A stretch of 64,000 bases of DNA from Isoperla grammatica (Eukaryota; Arthropoda; Insecta; Plecoptera; Perlodidae): NCBI GenBank assembly GCA_945910005.1, contig OX246740.1, positions 3,574,897 through 3,638,896 on the forward strand. Reading direction: 5' to 3'. Within the stretch, counting starts at the first letter, position 1. Each line of letters opens with the position of its first letter. This document shows positions 49,534 to 61,638 of the stretch, piece after piece. The notes under the pieces are model-generated. The model was not told where the DNA came from and did not search any database. It saw only the letters and a program-made list of their open reading frames with translations. Both the position numbers and the translations under genes were made by a program.

Positions 49534-49705
49534 ACCGGAGAGGAAACCATTCGGTTCTCAGCTTCGGAAACCAACGAATCTTCCTGAAGATGGCAAATGC
49601 GATTTTGTCGAAACGTCGAGACATTGACAATGGCCCATTTCTGGGCCAGCAACCAGTCTCTAAAGAGCAAGTAACGTGGACAGCAACCCGAAAACCTACT
49701 ACTAC
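49496..49705 (-). repeat. Penelope-like element arm, right
   Basis: Inverted copy of 48460-48669. On the plus strand it contains CTGAAGA, a possible six-pair stem (GGCAAA with TTTGTC), CGAAAC and GTC: the order of conserved parts of a hammerhead ribozyme, but with one extra base and weak outer stems. Confidence 0.9.
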
Positions 49706-49736
49706 ATCTTCTTCAGTCCGCGAAAACCTACAGAAT

Positions 49737-49738
<2 letters not shown>

Positions 49739-49812
<74 letters not shown>
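49739..49812. repeat. (TA)n beside the right Penelope arm
   Basis: About 35 TA units, interrupted once near the right end, start 34 bp beyond the right arm. Confidence 0.93.
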
Positions 49813-49813
<1 letters not shown>

Positions 49814-50184
49814 GTTCTTGTATTTTGTAGATACTTTGAATTAGGTTATTTTGTTGTTTCTTAGATCTAGAATTGCATCAAGCATTGGTATTGTAAAAAT
49901 GTTTTTTTATGTTTTAAAGTAACCCTTATACAATAAAAAGTTAAAATTTTCTTTAAGCCAAATCCCAGATTCATTCCAATAAAAAAGAGATAGCCTAACA
50001 GTCAAATAATTGATTTTACAGAAATAAATGGTGGCTTTTGAAGGTCAAAAAAGAGTCGTTGTTGATTTCTGGCACAAGTGCGTTGATTCGTTGACATTAA
50101 TTTTGGGCAGCATTTTTGTACTTACTGTATGAAACAGGCAACCTTTTTTCTATAAATAACTGTATATTATTACAATTCGACCCG

Positions 50185-50360
50185 TCTCGGTCAGGGATAA
50201 ATAGACCCAGAGTGACTCTGTTAGTCATAAGATGCGACGAAAGGAGACACTGCCCCTTTCCCCTTCTGTTCTATGAAGATTTCTCCTCACCCTTGTCCCT
50301 GCCCTCCCTTCCTGGACTCCCCTTATGACGACCACCGCGATGTGCATTGAATCTGATTCA
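50185..50360 (+). repeat. Dispersed repeat family G, copy 2
   Basis: GAGTGACTCTGTTAGTCAT, GAAAGGAGACACTGCCCC and CCTGCCCTCCCTTCCTGGAC align with copy 1. Confidence 0.5.
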
Positions 50361-50514
50361 GACATGTGACGTTCTTTTCATATTCATATTTCACCCACTC
50401 ATCGTCTCGATTAGCCAAATTTGCAACTATATGAGACGTAATTAACCCAAATATAATTTTCATCATTATATTACAATTTCAATATGGCTTTTCCCCATCT
50501 GGATCCGGGGTAGA

Positions 50515-50662
50515 ATATGGCCCACAGTTACTCTGCCGTTCGTAAATGACAATTTTCCCTTTCGTCCCCTTTACTTTACTCGGCCTCCTACTGGCCCCTT
50601 TTCTCCAATCACCCCCCGACGTCATATTATGACCAATGGTTGTGGAGAACGTCGTTTAACAC
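50515..50662 (+). repeat. Dispersed repeat, opposite-sense copy of 41.6 kb
   Basis: Ordered matches to the reverse of 41.59-41.77 kb, ending GGAGAACGTCGTTTAAC. Confidence 0.45.
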
Positions 50663-50767
50663 CATAATAATAATCAGAATAATCAAATGGCAATAGTTTA
50701 AAAGAAAAGCTCGTTTTTCATAAACAATATTTTAACGTGATAAATATATGTGATTTTAATCGCTAGG

Positions 50768-50998
50768 ATAACTCATATGATAAAGAAGCACATGATACCA
50801 CGGGTTACAAAAGGAATTGCACAAAAACACTTTCTCTATCTAGGACCTAAAATGTTTAATCTGCTCCCCTTGACAATTACATAAAAAAGATCTAAGACAA
50901 CTTTTACAAAAATGGTAACTCACTGGTTGACTGACAAATCAGAACAAGAAGTTGAAGACATAATTAAATTACAACCTAATAGACACAAACATACATAA
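50768..50998 (+). pseudogene. LINE reverse transcriptase C-terminus remnant
   Basis: One frame reads HMIPRVTKGIAQKHFLYLGP then KMFNLLPLTIT before a stop. After a frameshift it continues THWLTDKSEQEVEDIIKLQ and ends at a stop. The sequence F.YLGPK.FN.LPL.I followed by a basic WL segment is the usual C-terminus of LINE reverse transcriptases. The frameshift and internal stop make it a dead copy. Confidence 0.7.
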
Positions 50999-51403
50999 CG
51001 ACATTTAAACAGCTTACACATACCCTACATATAAATTTCTATCATAAAAAATAGTATTGAATTGTAAAATTGAAAGCAATAAAAACTGAAAGTGCATCAA
51101 TTAAAATATTAAGGAATTAATCATAGTCCTCAATATCGTGTCGTCAACCCACAAAATCTTACTAGTTATTTATAAATTTAAATTAAATGCATAGTTATAG
51201 TCTAGTTTTTAAGTTAATACTTAGTTAAATATATTTTTTTATTCAGTACTCCACACACCTGATAGTATACCTACTGACTCACAAGACTAACTTCTGTCAG
51301 TAGGTATTGATCAACGAAAAAACAAATGTATTGTAATTCATATTGATTTGTAATAATGTGGTAATTGAATAAAATTGAATTGAATTGAATTGAATTGAAT
51401 TGA
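50768..51403 (+). mobile_element. LINE (non-LTR retrotransposon) 3' end, 5'-truncated
   Basis: Degenerate C-terminal reverse-transcriptase coding sequence (50768-50998) is followed by AT-rich 3' sequence and ends in tandem GAATT/TTGAA repeats (51369-51403). Such short tandem tails are typical of CR1/Jockey-type LINE 3' ends. Confidence 0.7.
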
Positions 51404-51940
51404 TGTATTAGGATTGTCTCGCCCGGAGGCGAGAAGGCCGAAATAGGGCCACAACACGGCCGTCTGCAGCCTAAAGAAGCACGTGTTAACGTTCCCTTAT
51501 GGAAAACACATTCACACTCCGAGCGTTGCTACATCCCCTGGCTGTCTCAGCATTGTTTGCAAACTTTCACAACATTCTGGGACGCAATTAGTGTAGACAG
51601 CTCGCACTAACTCGGTTACCAAAGTTTTCTGAGAATGTTACAAGTTGGATACATTTTCCACTTTCTTTCATATTCCTTGTGACAACATGACGAGAACAAC
51701 TTTTAAAATCTTTCTATATTTAAAGCTCTGAAATCCTAGAGCTCTAGAACGAACTGTGCATAAATTTACAAGCCGTCACATTATATTATATGGTGTATAC
51801 ACTTCTGTTGTATCGCTGTCATCATCGCTTTCGCTGTTCTCCATCCATCGTCATTGCGTCGTTGTCGTTGTTGTCGCTGTCGCTGTCTTCGTCATCGTCA
51901 ATGGTCATTGGGTTCCTATAACTTCTTCGTCAGTTTTCAT

Positions 51941-52128
51941 AGTCGTATTCGTAGTCGTGGTTGCAGTCGTAGTCGTGGTCGTAGTCGTAGTCGTAGTCGT
52001 AGTCGTAGTCGTAGTCGTAGTCGTAGTCGTAGTCGTAGTCGAAGTCGTAGTCGTAGTCGTAGTCGTAGTCGTAGTCGAAGTCGAAGTCGAAGTCGTAGTC
52101 GTAATCGTAGTCGAAGTCGTAGTAATAC
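51941..52128. repeat. (GTCGTA)n hexamer array
   Basis: About 29 imperfect units with GTCGAA variants, ending about 230 bp downstream (in gene sense) of the exon a donor. Val, Arg-Ser, Thr and Asp-Tyr ORFs are artefacts. Confidence 0.95.
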
Positions 52129-52361
52129 ACATCGTCATTGTAATCTTCATCGTCACTCATCATTATCATAATTTCCAATGGGCCATGCACTCAATGCACA
52201 CTGGTGTGCGTGTTGTATTGTTGTGCATTGTTATTCTAATTGTTAAGTGCACTCTCAATGCGGTCCAGTTTCAATTGAAAAACGCCATAATATCCTCATA
52301 TTAACACTCGAAACTAAATTTACGTAATAATATGATAATCATAATAGCTGGGTAGGCCTAC

Positions 52362-52506
52362 CTTTTAACCGCACCCTGTCTCCGAGTATTTGTAGGAACT
52401 CTTCGAACAACGGACTGTTATCGTTGTTATCTAGTATCTCTTCCTCAGTGTACTGGCCCTCCTTCACGTAGATAACGCCCACCTTCAGTTCAGACTTGAT
52501 AAACAC
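52362..52506 (-). CDS. Rap-GAP domain protein, exon a (start of GAP domain)
   Basis: This 145-bp exon encodes 48 codons plus one base. It is bounded by a good acceptor (pyrimidine-rich tract then TTTCAG at 52512-52507) and a GTAGGC donor at 52361-52356. The product contains KVGVIYVKEGQ, EEEILDN and FEEFLQILGDRVRLK. This is the classic beginning of the Rap-GAP fold, comparable to the KFGVIYQK...EEELF...FLEFLGQKVKL stretch of Rap1GAP, where proteins of this superfamily stimulate GTP hydrolysis on Rap-type small GTPases. The exon ends in phase 1, and its last base joins the first two bases of the exon at 35719 to give glycine (RLK-G-FDKY). The subfamily (Rap1GAP, SIPA1L or GARNL3) is not resolved. 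I could not find the preceding exon, which should end near a FDEH-like motif. Confidence 0.95.
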
Positions 52507-55394
52507 CTGAAACACAATAAAACAGCGCTGCTTATTTCGCACCTCGTTAAACTTTATGTCCTTGTTTCAGCCGGGATACGACGTGGCGATGCGGCCATTT
52601 ACTTGCCCGTCTGTCCATTAATGGGATAAGTACAGTTTTATCGCCATTTTGTACTGTACTTCATTTATAAATGGAACATGGAACCCCTGCCTGTAAAAGC
52701 AAGTGAGTAAAAACAGAACATTTAAAGGATGCATCTCACTATATCTATCAGAACAACGTTATACGTCTGCATTAGCCAGCCGTACATCCTGTCTGTCTTT
52801 CTGGGAGTCTGTCGGACCGTCTAATGCGCTGTGTGACTAAGTCCGTCTCCCCCCCCCCCCCCCCCCCTCCCACCCAACAACCTTTTTGCTACGTCGTGTT
52901 CAACGAATTCGTATCGAAAATGCGCGTCTGTTCGAGTACAGATGGCTCACAACACAACACAATCCACGTGTAAGATTCATTTTAGGTGTTAACAGTCATG
53001 GGAACTTCCGCCGGCATTCAAACAACGCAAAATTAATTTGTTCTATTGTGATTAACAAATAGTTAATATTGAAAGTCAACAATAAATTGAATGTGAAAAT
53101 TAAAAACTTCCTTTCAACAACTATTTCAAAATATTTTGATCATGACAGGATTTAATTACAAATTCTTTGATACGAAAATACATCTATACAGATTATCATA
53201 TTTAAACGTTTTTCAAATACCAAGTCTGTGCAGCATATTTTACAATGTTCAACGTTGTGTAGGCCTATCTTTGTTACCATAAGTGTTGATATTAAAAATA
53301 AACAAGTACCGATCACGTAACCGGGGTGCTCCAACCATCACAAACGGCTACGTTTAAATGATATCGACTTGTTTACCATCATACCTTCTTTAAAATTGTA
53401 AGTGCATGCAAACACGGGGCATATTGTCTTCCATTCAAAGCACTTTACGTGAGCAGAGTAGTGTTTACAATTAGTTTATGCTAAGTGTAAACTGTAATTA
53501 GAACGCTGAAACTCTTCGGACATCAGGGAGTCACATGAGGGTGTTATATAAGTACAAGGTACTCTGTTTATATATATGATATTTAAGAGCAATGTCACCT
53601 AGTGTGTTTAACGGTAATGAAGAAGTGAATAAGGTGCGATTTTACTTCCTTAAATAAAACCCCCTGTAAGTAAATATTGTATATTAAGGCAATGCATATC
53701 ATTTCAATATCTTGTGAGTGTAGACTACCTCATGAATATTTAAACTCCTGCAATTCTTAATATTGTGGAGATGAAAAATAAGGATTTACAGTTCATCCTC
53801 CTGCCAAAAATAAATACCCATATCTATTTGCATGTCTCCTAATATGCCCCTCTCTCCTTAGCTATGACTTTAAACTAACTAGTGACATGCTGATGTATTA
53901 TACCAAACAATGTACGATGAACACCATTGTTAACGGATAACAAGCAAGCTATAAGCTGTGTCCTCTAAGCATGAAGCTATCCTGTGGTAGCTACCGTAAG
54001 ACTTCCACAGTCACGTGGTATTTTATGTATCAAGCTACAATTATCAAGGAAACAATAAGTTTTCAATAGAATCCAGTATGAAAAAGTGAATTTATTTCTA
54101 AGTTGTCCAATTGGTATTTATATTTTTAAATTTACCGCCTTAACGCTGCCACCTAACTTGTCCTTGCCTTATCCAGGGTCTCCTCCGCTATGCGGAAGGC
54201 AAGTAGACACAGGCCCTATCGAAAACCAGCCATTCTTCTACATTATTATATTTATATATTCCACATTCGTACATCTTATATAACCGTATATTATTTCTAG
54301 CCAAGCTAAATGTAACTACTATCCGTATAGGTGGTATGCTACTTGAGAGAGGAAGCGAGTGGTTTACTTGACTGCGGTGATATTATGTGTAGATGGTGTC
54401 AATGCATGAGAGAAAGTGCTGCCTCCCGTGGCCACCCAAGCCTATCTGACCCAGCTCGTAGCTCACTACACTACCATACTGAACTAGATCTGTGTGGATT
54501 ACTGCCAGCATCCAAGTCTTGCGGTGAGAGAAACAGATTACAAGTAAAACTAAGTTAATTCTCTGGTGTTATCTATGGTCACCCTCAATACCAGAATCAC
54601 GCCAGGAGTCTGCGGTAGTGGGCTGCTACAGGATTATGCTCAACTCCTCTAATAGGTTGAACATCGAGGACGATCGATTATGACGATATTCATTTTCGAT
54701 GTCAATATCATCTTTGAAAATAAATTGCTTTTTTCTCTTTCTTTGTATTTACCTACATGATCTGTTGTGTACTATGCATCTATCCATATATACTAAAAAA
54801 TAAATTACACGCCTAGTTGATATGCTGCTTGCATGAAGAATTAAGCACGCTTCACAATACTGTAACTTGTGAGTACCGTAGTTGAAAATTGTATTTTAAT
54901 TGAATTTTGAAGGTGCAATTGAGTTTAATTGGAACCCATCTAAAATGTAACGACTTTAAAAATTAATTTCCATTCAAACTAAGAGAAAGACTTCTGAAAA
55001 ATAATTGAGTTAATTTATTTGCCTCGATTTTTTGTTCGTGTCGTTTCATTTTGATCTTGACTGTACCCCGCAGAAATATTTACTCAATCCGTACGTCGCC
55101 TTAGCATTGACTCATTATGCAGCTTTATTGTCAAGAGCTTAAGTCTCCATCTTATCTGTTTTACAGACGTACTAGACAATAACGAGGAAGTATTACAAAC
55201 GATCGCATTGCGTCCGTCATTATTATCGAGAGCCGTAAAATTCGTATCACAGAGAAGAATTCGAGTTTGACATTCGATGTTCGATATTGTTGACAACTCT
55301 TAACTTTGGAACTGAACTTAGATCATTCTACAGTGCACGATTTAAACCGTTTTAATTATTTTATTTTATTACTTAGATAATCCGCTCATAAAGT

Positions 55395-55620
55395 AAATAA
55401 CGCCGTCGGGACAGGTTGAGCTACAAACACAAAACTCCTGCTACCAATGCAGAAGGTTCAAGGTGCGATTCTTGGTTTGGGTTTGGGTTTTTTCAATTTT
55501 GGAACTGACTTAATCCTTCTATATGATAGTTGTGTACATGTAAACATATGTAAACGGTGACTTTGAAACCGTCATAGCTATACGAAGTACATAATAAATG
55601 GTGTGTGGGTAGACTGGAAA
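55395..55620 (+). mobile_element. SINE family copy with decayed head
   Basis: GAGCTACAAACACAAAACTC...GGTTCAAGGTGCGATTC is a decayed tRNA-like head. The body has TAAACGGTGACTTTGAAACC and the copy ends at GTGGGTAGACTGG, as in the other copies. Confidence 0.55.
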
Positions 55621-57139
55621 ATACAAATTAACTTCATTTATCTGTCTTAAAAAAAATATTTTAGAATAAAGAGGATAAAATGTTTAATCAGAATGTTATA
55701 TTTCGCAAGCAGGCACACGGAACAGATTTTCTTATGGTAATCGCCACGATCTTAAAAAGTTTAAAATTAAGTGTATTTCGTTGGCATGCACTTTGTCCCA
55801 CGAACAGTACCGCTAAAAACGATTGCAACTCACGCACACCCATTCGGTCTTCATGAAAAAGGGATCATTAAATTATGAAAATGAGACAAAATGTGTGAAT
55901 GCATGGAGAGTATATCAAAGTGTGGAACGATCTTCTATTCATTTGTTTACTCTTGGATTTTTAGGTATATTGAAGTTTTCTCAATTGTTTCATTTATATG
56001 TCAGCAACATCTTCTGTTCAGATTATATATGTTGACAAATTTAATACACACAACCAGTAATCATATGTTATAATGTATAACTTTTTTTGCTGCACACACA
56101 AATAATATATTTGTTTTTTGTTAAGTTGGTAATATATTTCTTGGCAAGAGCTTTCCTATGTGGTCATATGGGTGCCCATATTCTCTCCTCAGTTACTTGC
56201 GGGGGTAGATTTGGTGGGCTGTCCATTGCGCCCGTATAATCCTACATAATGCTCACATACCAGCAGTTTTTCTTGTGTTTAATACCCTTATGAACGTAGC
56301 GAAATTGCAACTGTTGGGAGTAACCAGGATTAGTGGATACTTTAAGCTAACAGATGCCATTTCGGATCCCTTGGGCTCAAAAACGTGAGTGTAATCGATT
56401 TTTATATCAAAATGTGCAAAACGTTGGAAGTTTTACTTTTGCAATCACTAAATTCGGCAAGCAAAGTTAAAGCTGCAATAGGATGCTGGGGAGTACACGG
56501 AACAACATTGGGATCCCTTAGGTACTCTTCGTACAAGCAATACATTCTGTCTGAAAACGGCAGAAACACCCGAATGGTAAAAAACGGAGAAACCAAAAAT
56601 ATACTGAAAGCATTGGAAATGATTTCCTATTCCTGTAACACCAACGTGTTTTTCTATATAATGCGATATTATTCGTTAATAACAATAGATTTCTATTTTT
56701 GATATAAGTTTGTTATTTATTTGGTTACTCGAATTTAACCAAGCCCATATACAACTGTTTATTTCTTTTCTTGTTATTTGGTATTTGGTGGTATTTGATT
56801 TGTTTATATCGATTCAAAAATACACGAAACAAACATTTTACAAACAAAAAATAGGTTAATACAAATAATCGAATATCCTACCTAAACTTCTATGCGACTT
56901 TTCCGTTAAAATCAAACGTCTATTCTTCACGCATGCCGCTATTAATGTGTACGACCGACTCGCTACCAAACTTTTCTCATCTGATCCCCGCCCCATCACC
57001 CTCATTCAAACTTGCACCCCCCCCCCCCCCCCCCTGCCCGGCGTGCTTCACTCAATGCTAAATGCCATAACATAAGATCGATATCCTGGGTGGAGAAAGA
57101 AAAGACGCGGTGGAGAGAACGGACTGAAGGTGGATGACT

Positions 57140-57735
57140 TCTCTTACCAACATGATCAACGCTCGTAGCCTATTTCACACTGTTAACTTCTCTCCCCGTG
57201 ATGAGTCACGTGATGAACGCGCGTAGTAAGTCACCACCTGTAGATTGCGTAGCCTACTTCATACTGCTAACATCGGCCGACAAAGAAGTCAGACTTCTTT
57301 CTCTTTCCGTGATGAGTCACGTGATCAACGCGCGTAGTAAGTCGCCACCTGTAGATTGCGTAGCTTACTTCACACTGTTAACATCGGCCGACAAAGAAGT
57401 CAGACTTCTTTCTCTCCCCGTGATGAGTCACGTGATCAACGCGCGTAGTAAGTCGCCACCCGCAGATTGCGTAGCCTACTTCACACTGTTAACATCGGCC
57501 GACAAAGAAGTCAGACTTCTCTTTCTCTCCCCGTGATGAGTCACGTGATGAACGCGCGTAGTAAGTCGCCACCCGCAGATTGCGTAGCCTACTTCACACT
57601 GTTAACATCGGCCGACAAAGAAGTCAGACTTCTTTCTCTCCCCGTGATGAGTCGAGTAGCCTGAGAAGTCGCCACCTGTAGATTGCGTAGCTTACTTCAC
57701 TCTGTTAACATCGCGGCCGACAAAGAATTCAGTTT
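57140..57735. repeat. 111-bp tandem array, about 5 units
   Basis: Units start at 57198, 57309, 57420, 57533 and 57644, with partial copies at each end. Since 111 is 37 codons, the plus frame stays open through three units (MSHVINARSKSPPVDCVAYF type), then a 2-bp insertion shifts it. Four units carry TGAGTCACGTG, in which an AP-1 site overlaps a CACGTG E-box. I see no exon boundary of the Rap-GAP gene in it. Confidence 0.92.
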
Positions 57736-59475
57736 CACGCAACAGGTGACCAAAAACCGTTTCTTTTTTTGTGGAATTAGGAAAAAACGAATAAGGTTCG
57801 TTTTCTTGTTGACGAGCGAAACGAGCTTTACTTGTTTTGTCTTGATTTGCAATTTATCCACGATTGTGAGTTTTTTTTGTAAGGTGTTAGAAACATTTTT
57901 TAAAATAATTTGTTAACGTAAAAACTGCGTCGCGCGAATGGAACGACCGGGCGACCGAAGTAAATGTATTTTCACAGCTGGTTGCTTCATTCGCAGCGTT
58001 CTCCTGTCTATGCGGGTTCAGGCCTCTTTTTGGTCCATAAGTTATTCGCTCGTCTCAATCGCGTGCATGAAAATGAGACACATTAACGAATGTGTGTTCT
58101 TTTTACGGTTATGATGAAAACAAACAGGTTTAGTAAAACTGTGTTTTTTACAATTATTTGTATACAATTGGACACATTTTTTTCACAATTGTTTCTTATT
58201 TCTTGTAATCAATCCACGGACTTGTTTTAAACAATCCCGTTGAATGTGTTCTATTGATATTCTATGCGATGTTGTTTAAATAATAAATGCCAAAGTTGTG
58301 TTAAGTTACACAATTTATCTTCTTGATTTGTTTTGTGTGTGTATCTATAGTTATTGCTCTTCCATTTAAAGTGAATATGATTGACATTACTAATAATATT
58401 ATAACTAATCACTCATTACCACACCACCATAAGACGTTAATTGAAACATTTAATTGGCTGCATGTTATCAAAGTAGTTCACTTAAAATATACCTACTATT
58501 TTAAATGAACAATGTATATCTATAATTAATATACGAATCAAAAAGAAAACTTGGGCACTTTGAACTAAAATTAATCACGCAAGTTTTCTTTGTGCAGAAC
58601 TTATAATACATTATTGAACATTAATTTTTCCTTATCACAAGTAAGATTATCGTCTATTAGCTGAACATTTAAAATCGCACGTATATTATCTTTGATACAA
58701 AACATTACGAGTGCTACGATAGACCCAACAAGCAGCAGCATTTTCGAAGCCTGAAAATGATCGTACATAATGGTTAACAGGGGTAAATCCCATGGAAATT
58801 ATCAAAAACACATTTAAAGCTCGATGAAGCTTATATGCAAATTCTCTCTGTATAAATTGTGAAGTATTGGTTGCGACAAACTCCCCGTTGCCGTGTGTTG
58901 TAACAGAGGATACTTCTCGACTCTGTTGACCTCGATCAACGTAATACATGATGGAGGTAATAAAGCCAATCTGCCTCTTTAAATGGGTATTTAATTTAAT
59001 CGACCATTTCAATAAATCAACTATTCACAGTGATAGAACTTCGTTTTGAGTTATATGGGATGCGGGTTGTGTTAACCCCAAAAGAAGTTTGTACATCAAC
59101 TCATCCAAAGTTAGTCAACTACTGAATAATGGCTGTCTACCTAAAAGTCTCAACGGAAACTCTAAGGGCATTTTTATCTCCAGACTCATAGTAGAGCAAA
59201 CTCATGAACATACTTCATTTTTCATCTTCTGTTTTAAATACATTTTTTTCACGGTAAAATTTAATGGACGTCTTATCCTTCAACAACAATTCTTTATCGC
59301 TATCTGCCAGATAATTGGACTCGGGAAGTTTCAATTAGCTCTTACTTCAATCAAAAATAGCAATAACAAGATTTAAAACAAAACATCGCGCAATGTAGTG
59401 ATAGAATGGTATTTAAAAAAAAAATATACACCACTTGAAGATGTAATAGATTATTTATTCTAGTTTTTTAATATA

Positions 59476-59702
<227 letters not shown>

Positions 59703-59939
59703 GTAAACTTGTCCCTCTGGTTGAATATAAAAACATAATAAAGATATATTTGTGCTTCAAGTACTCTATAACATTAATTATTTTGTATTACTCGACTCAA
59801 ATACTTTACGGGACAACGTTTCCTTTCACATTACACAATTGAATTAGGCTACTGTACAAAAAATACATAAAATAAGACTCGTTACATGACCCCCAGGGTC
59901 GAGCCCAGCGATATGAAGAAACTCACAAATATATCCAGC

Positions 59940-60165
59940 TCACGTATGCTGACCCGATAAGCGGAGCCAGGTCACCGTTGACCTCGCAGCCGTGACCTCG
60001 GGGCGGCGGCCGAGAGTTGCCTCCCACTGTAGAGGCGATTTACTTCCGAAGATGCTTCTCGACCATCGATATCGCTCAGTTCAGCTTCTATCGCGCGCGG
60101 GGGTGTGGCGGGGGCGGGGGCGGGGGGGGGGGGGGGGTAGAGACACGGGATGTTTTTCAAGCGCG
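59940..60165 (-). promoter_or_regulatory. CpG- and G-rich patch, possible promoter or first exon
   Basis: A locally GC-rich block (GGGGCGGCGGCCGAGAG, CGCGCGGGGGTGTGGCGG) in otherwise AT-rich sequence, 7.4 kb upstream of the first recognised Rap-GAP exon. On the minus strand a possible GTGAGC donor occurs at 59943-59938. No start codon or protein match supports a coding exon, so this is only a candidate 5' region. Confidence 0.25.
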
Positions 60166-61573
60166 CACGTGTTCCATTCGTGTAGTGACGTCGTTCAAGA
60201 TAAGTGGGACGTGTTTACAAATACAGATTCTTTCAATCTTGCTTGAGGGCGAAGGGAACCGGACTCGCTAAATTAGGCCTAACGTTTTTTTTTTTTTTTG
60301 TTATGTTGAGAACGCATCAAGATATTGACAAACTCATTCTTACCAGAGATTTGGTTTTCAATTAGCTAAACAATGAATTTAAACTTTTCAAATATTGTAT
60401 TTGTTACGAATTTTATATTTGTACATAATTTATTGTAATTTAATTAATTTGGAAGACAAATACAAATGGTAACGATTTATCGCAACAAAAACTTATTTGT
60501 AATATATTGTCAAATGCAAATCTTTTTTTCTGATGTAGGACGTTGTCGAGCATGGGGGTGTTTTAATTATATAAAATGTAATAAAAGTTAATTGGCAATA
60601 ATCCTTACTAAGAAGTGAGTTTTAATTTTTTTTAAATTATTGTAGTTCTACGTCGTGTATTTAGTTTTAGCAGGTATAAAAAACATATTTCAGCTGCCAT
60701 ACAGTTATCAATCTAAACATTTAGTATTCACGTTTATCAGTCATTCTATCAGTTAAATACCCGATTGCAGAAAGCGTTTACACATCTATCCGTAGACTAA
60801 ACACCATTCCCCTGATATATCATCACATTTAGCCTAACTTAAACGGCATTAATTATAAGTTGATGCCAGGGTTGATTACGGACATTTACTCTCGGCGAAA
60901 CCAGCGCGATCCCCTGAAGAGGGACTTGGAATACTGCTAACTGAATAACGCGGTAAATCCTTTAAAGTGTGGTCTAGAGTCCAGTGGATCCGGCCAGGGG
61001 GTTGACACTGGTGGTGCCGGGGGGTAGATTGCATGACGGACGACATGACGGGGGGGAGGGGGGGGGGGGTGACTCCTCTCCACTCTGCAGAGAGAACCGA
61101 ACCTAACGATCCATTAAATTATAACTTCCCCAGCTGATCTTGTTACACGAGCTAAGTGATAAACATGGAAGGTCACTATAATATCAACAGAAGCTTCTAT
61201 TTCGTGCTTAGAAAATTAAGACAATTAGTGACCGAAATAAAAATTGTTTACCAAGTACGTAATTATATCAGTGACCTAATTATAAGGAGGAGACTACAAA
61301 CATGATTAATTACGGATATGTTAACGGGGTTGGTGGTGTTACAATAGAAACTGACAGTGAGATATCAGAGGCGTTGTACACGTGATAGAGTTTTGTAGCC
61401 TGGTCGTGGACATAAATGATTCTTAGAGGGTGAATTTATAATAATATACGAACACAATATTCTGTGGTTATAACCATTTAATATGTTCTATTATTCATCA
61501 AGCTCTCACAAATACAGGTTGATAATTATTTATTTGTTATATAATATCATATAAATCTCCTCTCTCCTCTTAT

Positions 61574-61638
61574 TTGTTAATTCTTCTCTCGCTCTCTTTC
61601 TCTCTCCCTCTCTCTCGCTCTGTCGCTCTCTCTCCCTC
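61574..61638. repeat. (CT)n-rich tract
   Basis: Imperfect CTCTCT with CGCTCT and CCCTCT units. Similar shorter tracts are at 17603-17638 and 46315-46342. Confidence 0.8.

Larger units (their letters stand above)
48460..49705 (-). mobile_element. 5'-truncated Penelope-like element with inverted 210-bp arms
   Basis: A 210-bp arm at 48460-48669 is repeated in inverted orientation at 49496-49705; by eye the arms are identical. Between them lies the C-terminal part of a Penelope-like element polyprotein with a GIY-YIG endonuclease. Such elements are known to carry terminal repeats in direct or inverted arrangement, and to lack their 5' reverse transcriptase when truncated. The element sits between TA microsatellites (48440-48459 and 49739-49812), suggesting insertion into an AT target. 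The arms also carry a CTGAAGA...CGAAAC motif reminiscent of the hammerhead ribozymes reported in Penelope terminal repeats. Confidence 0.85.

Noticed and set aside
56385..56702. 105-codon plus-strand ORF overlapping a 64-codon minus ORF
   Set aside because: Neither matches a family I know, and neither continues the Rap-GAP protein.
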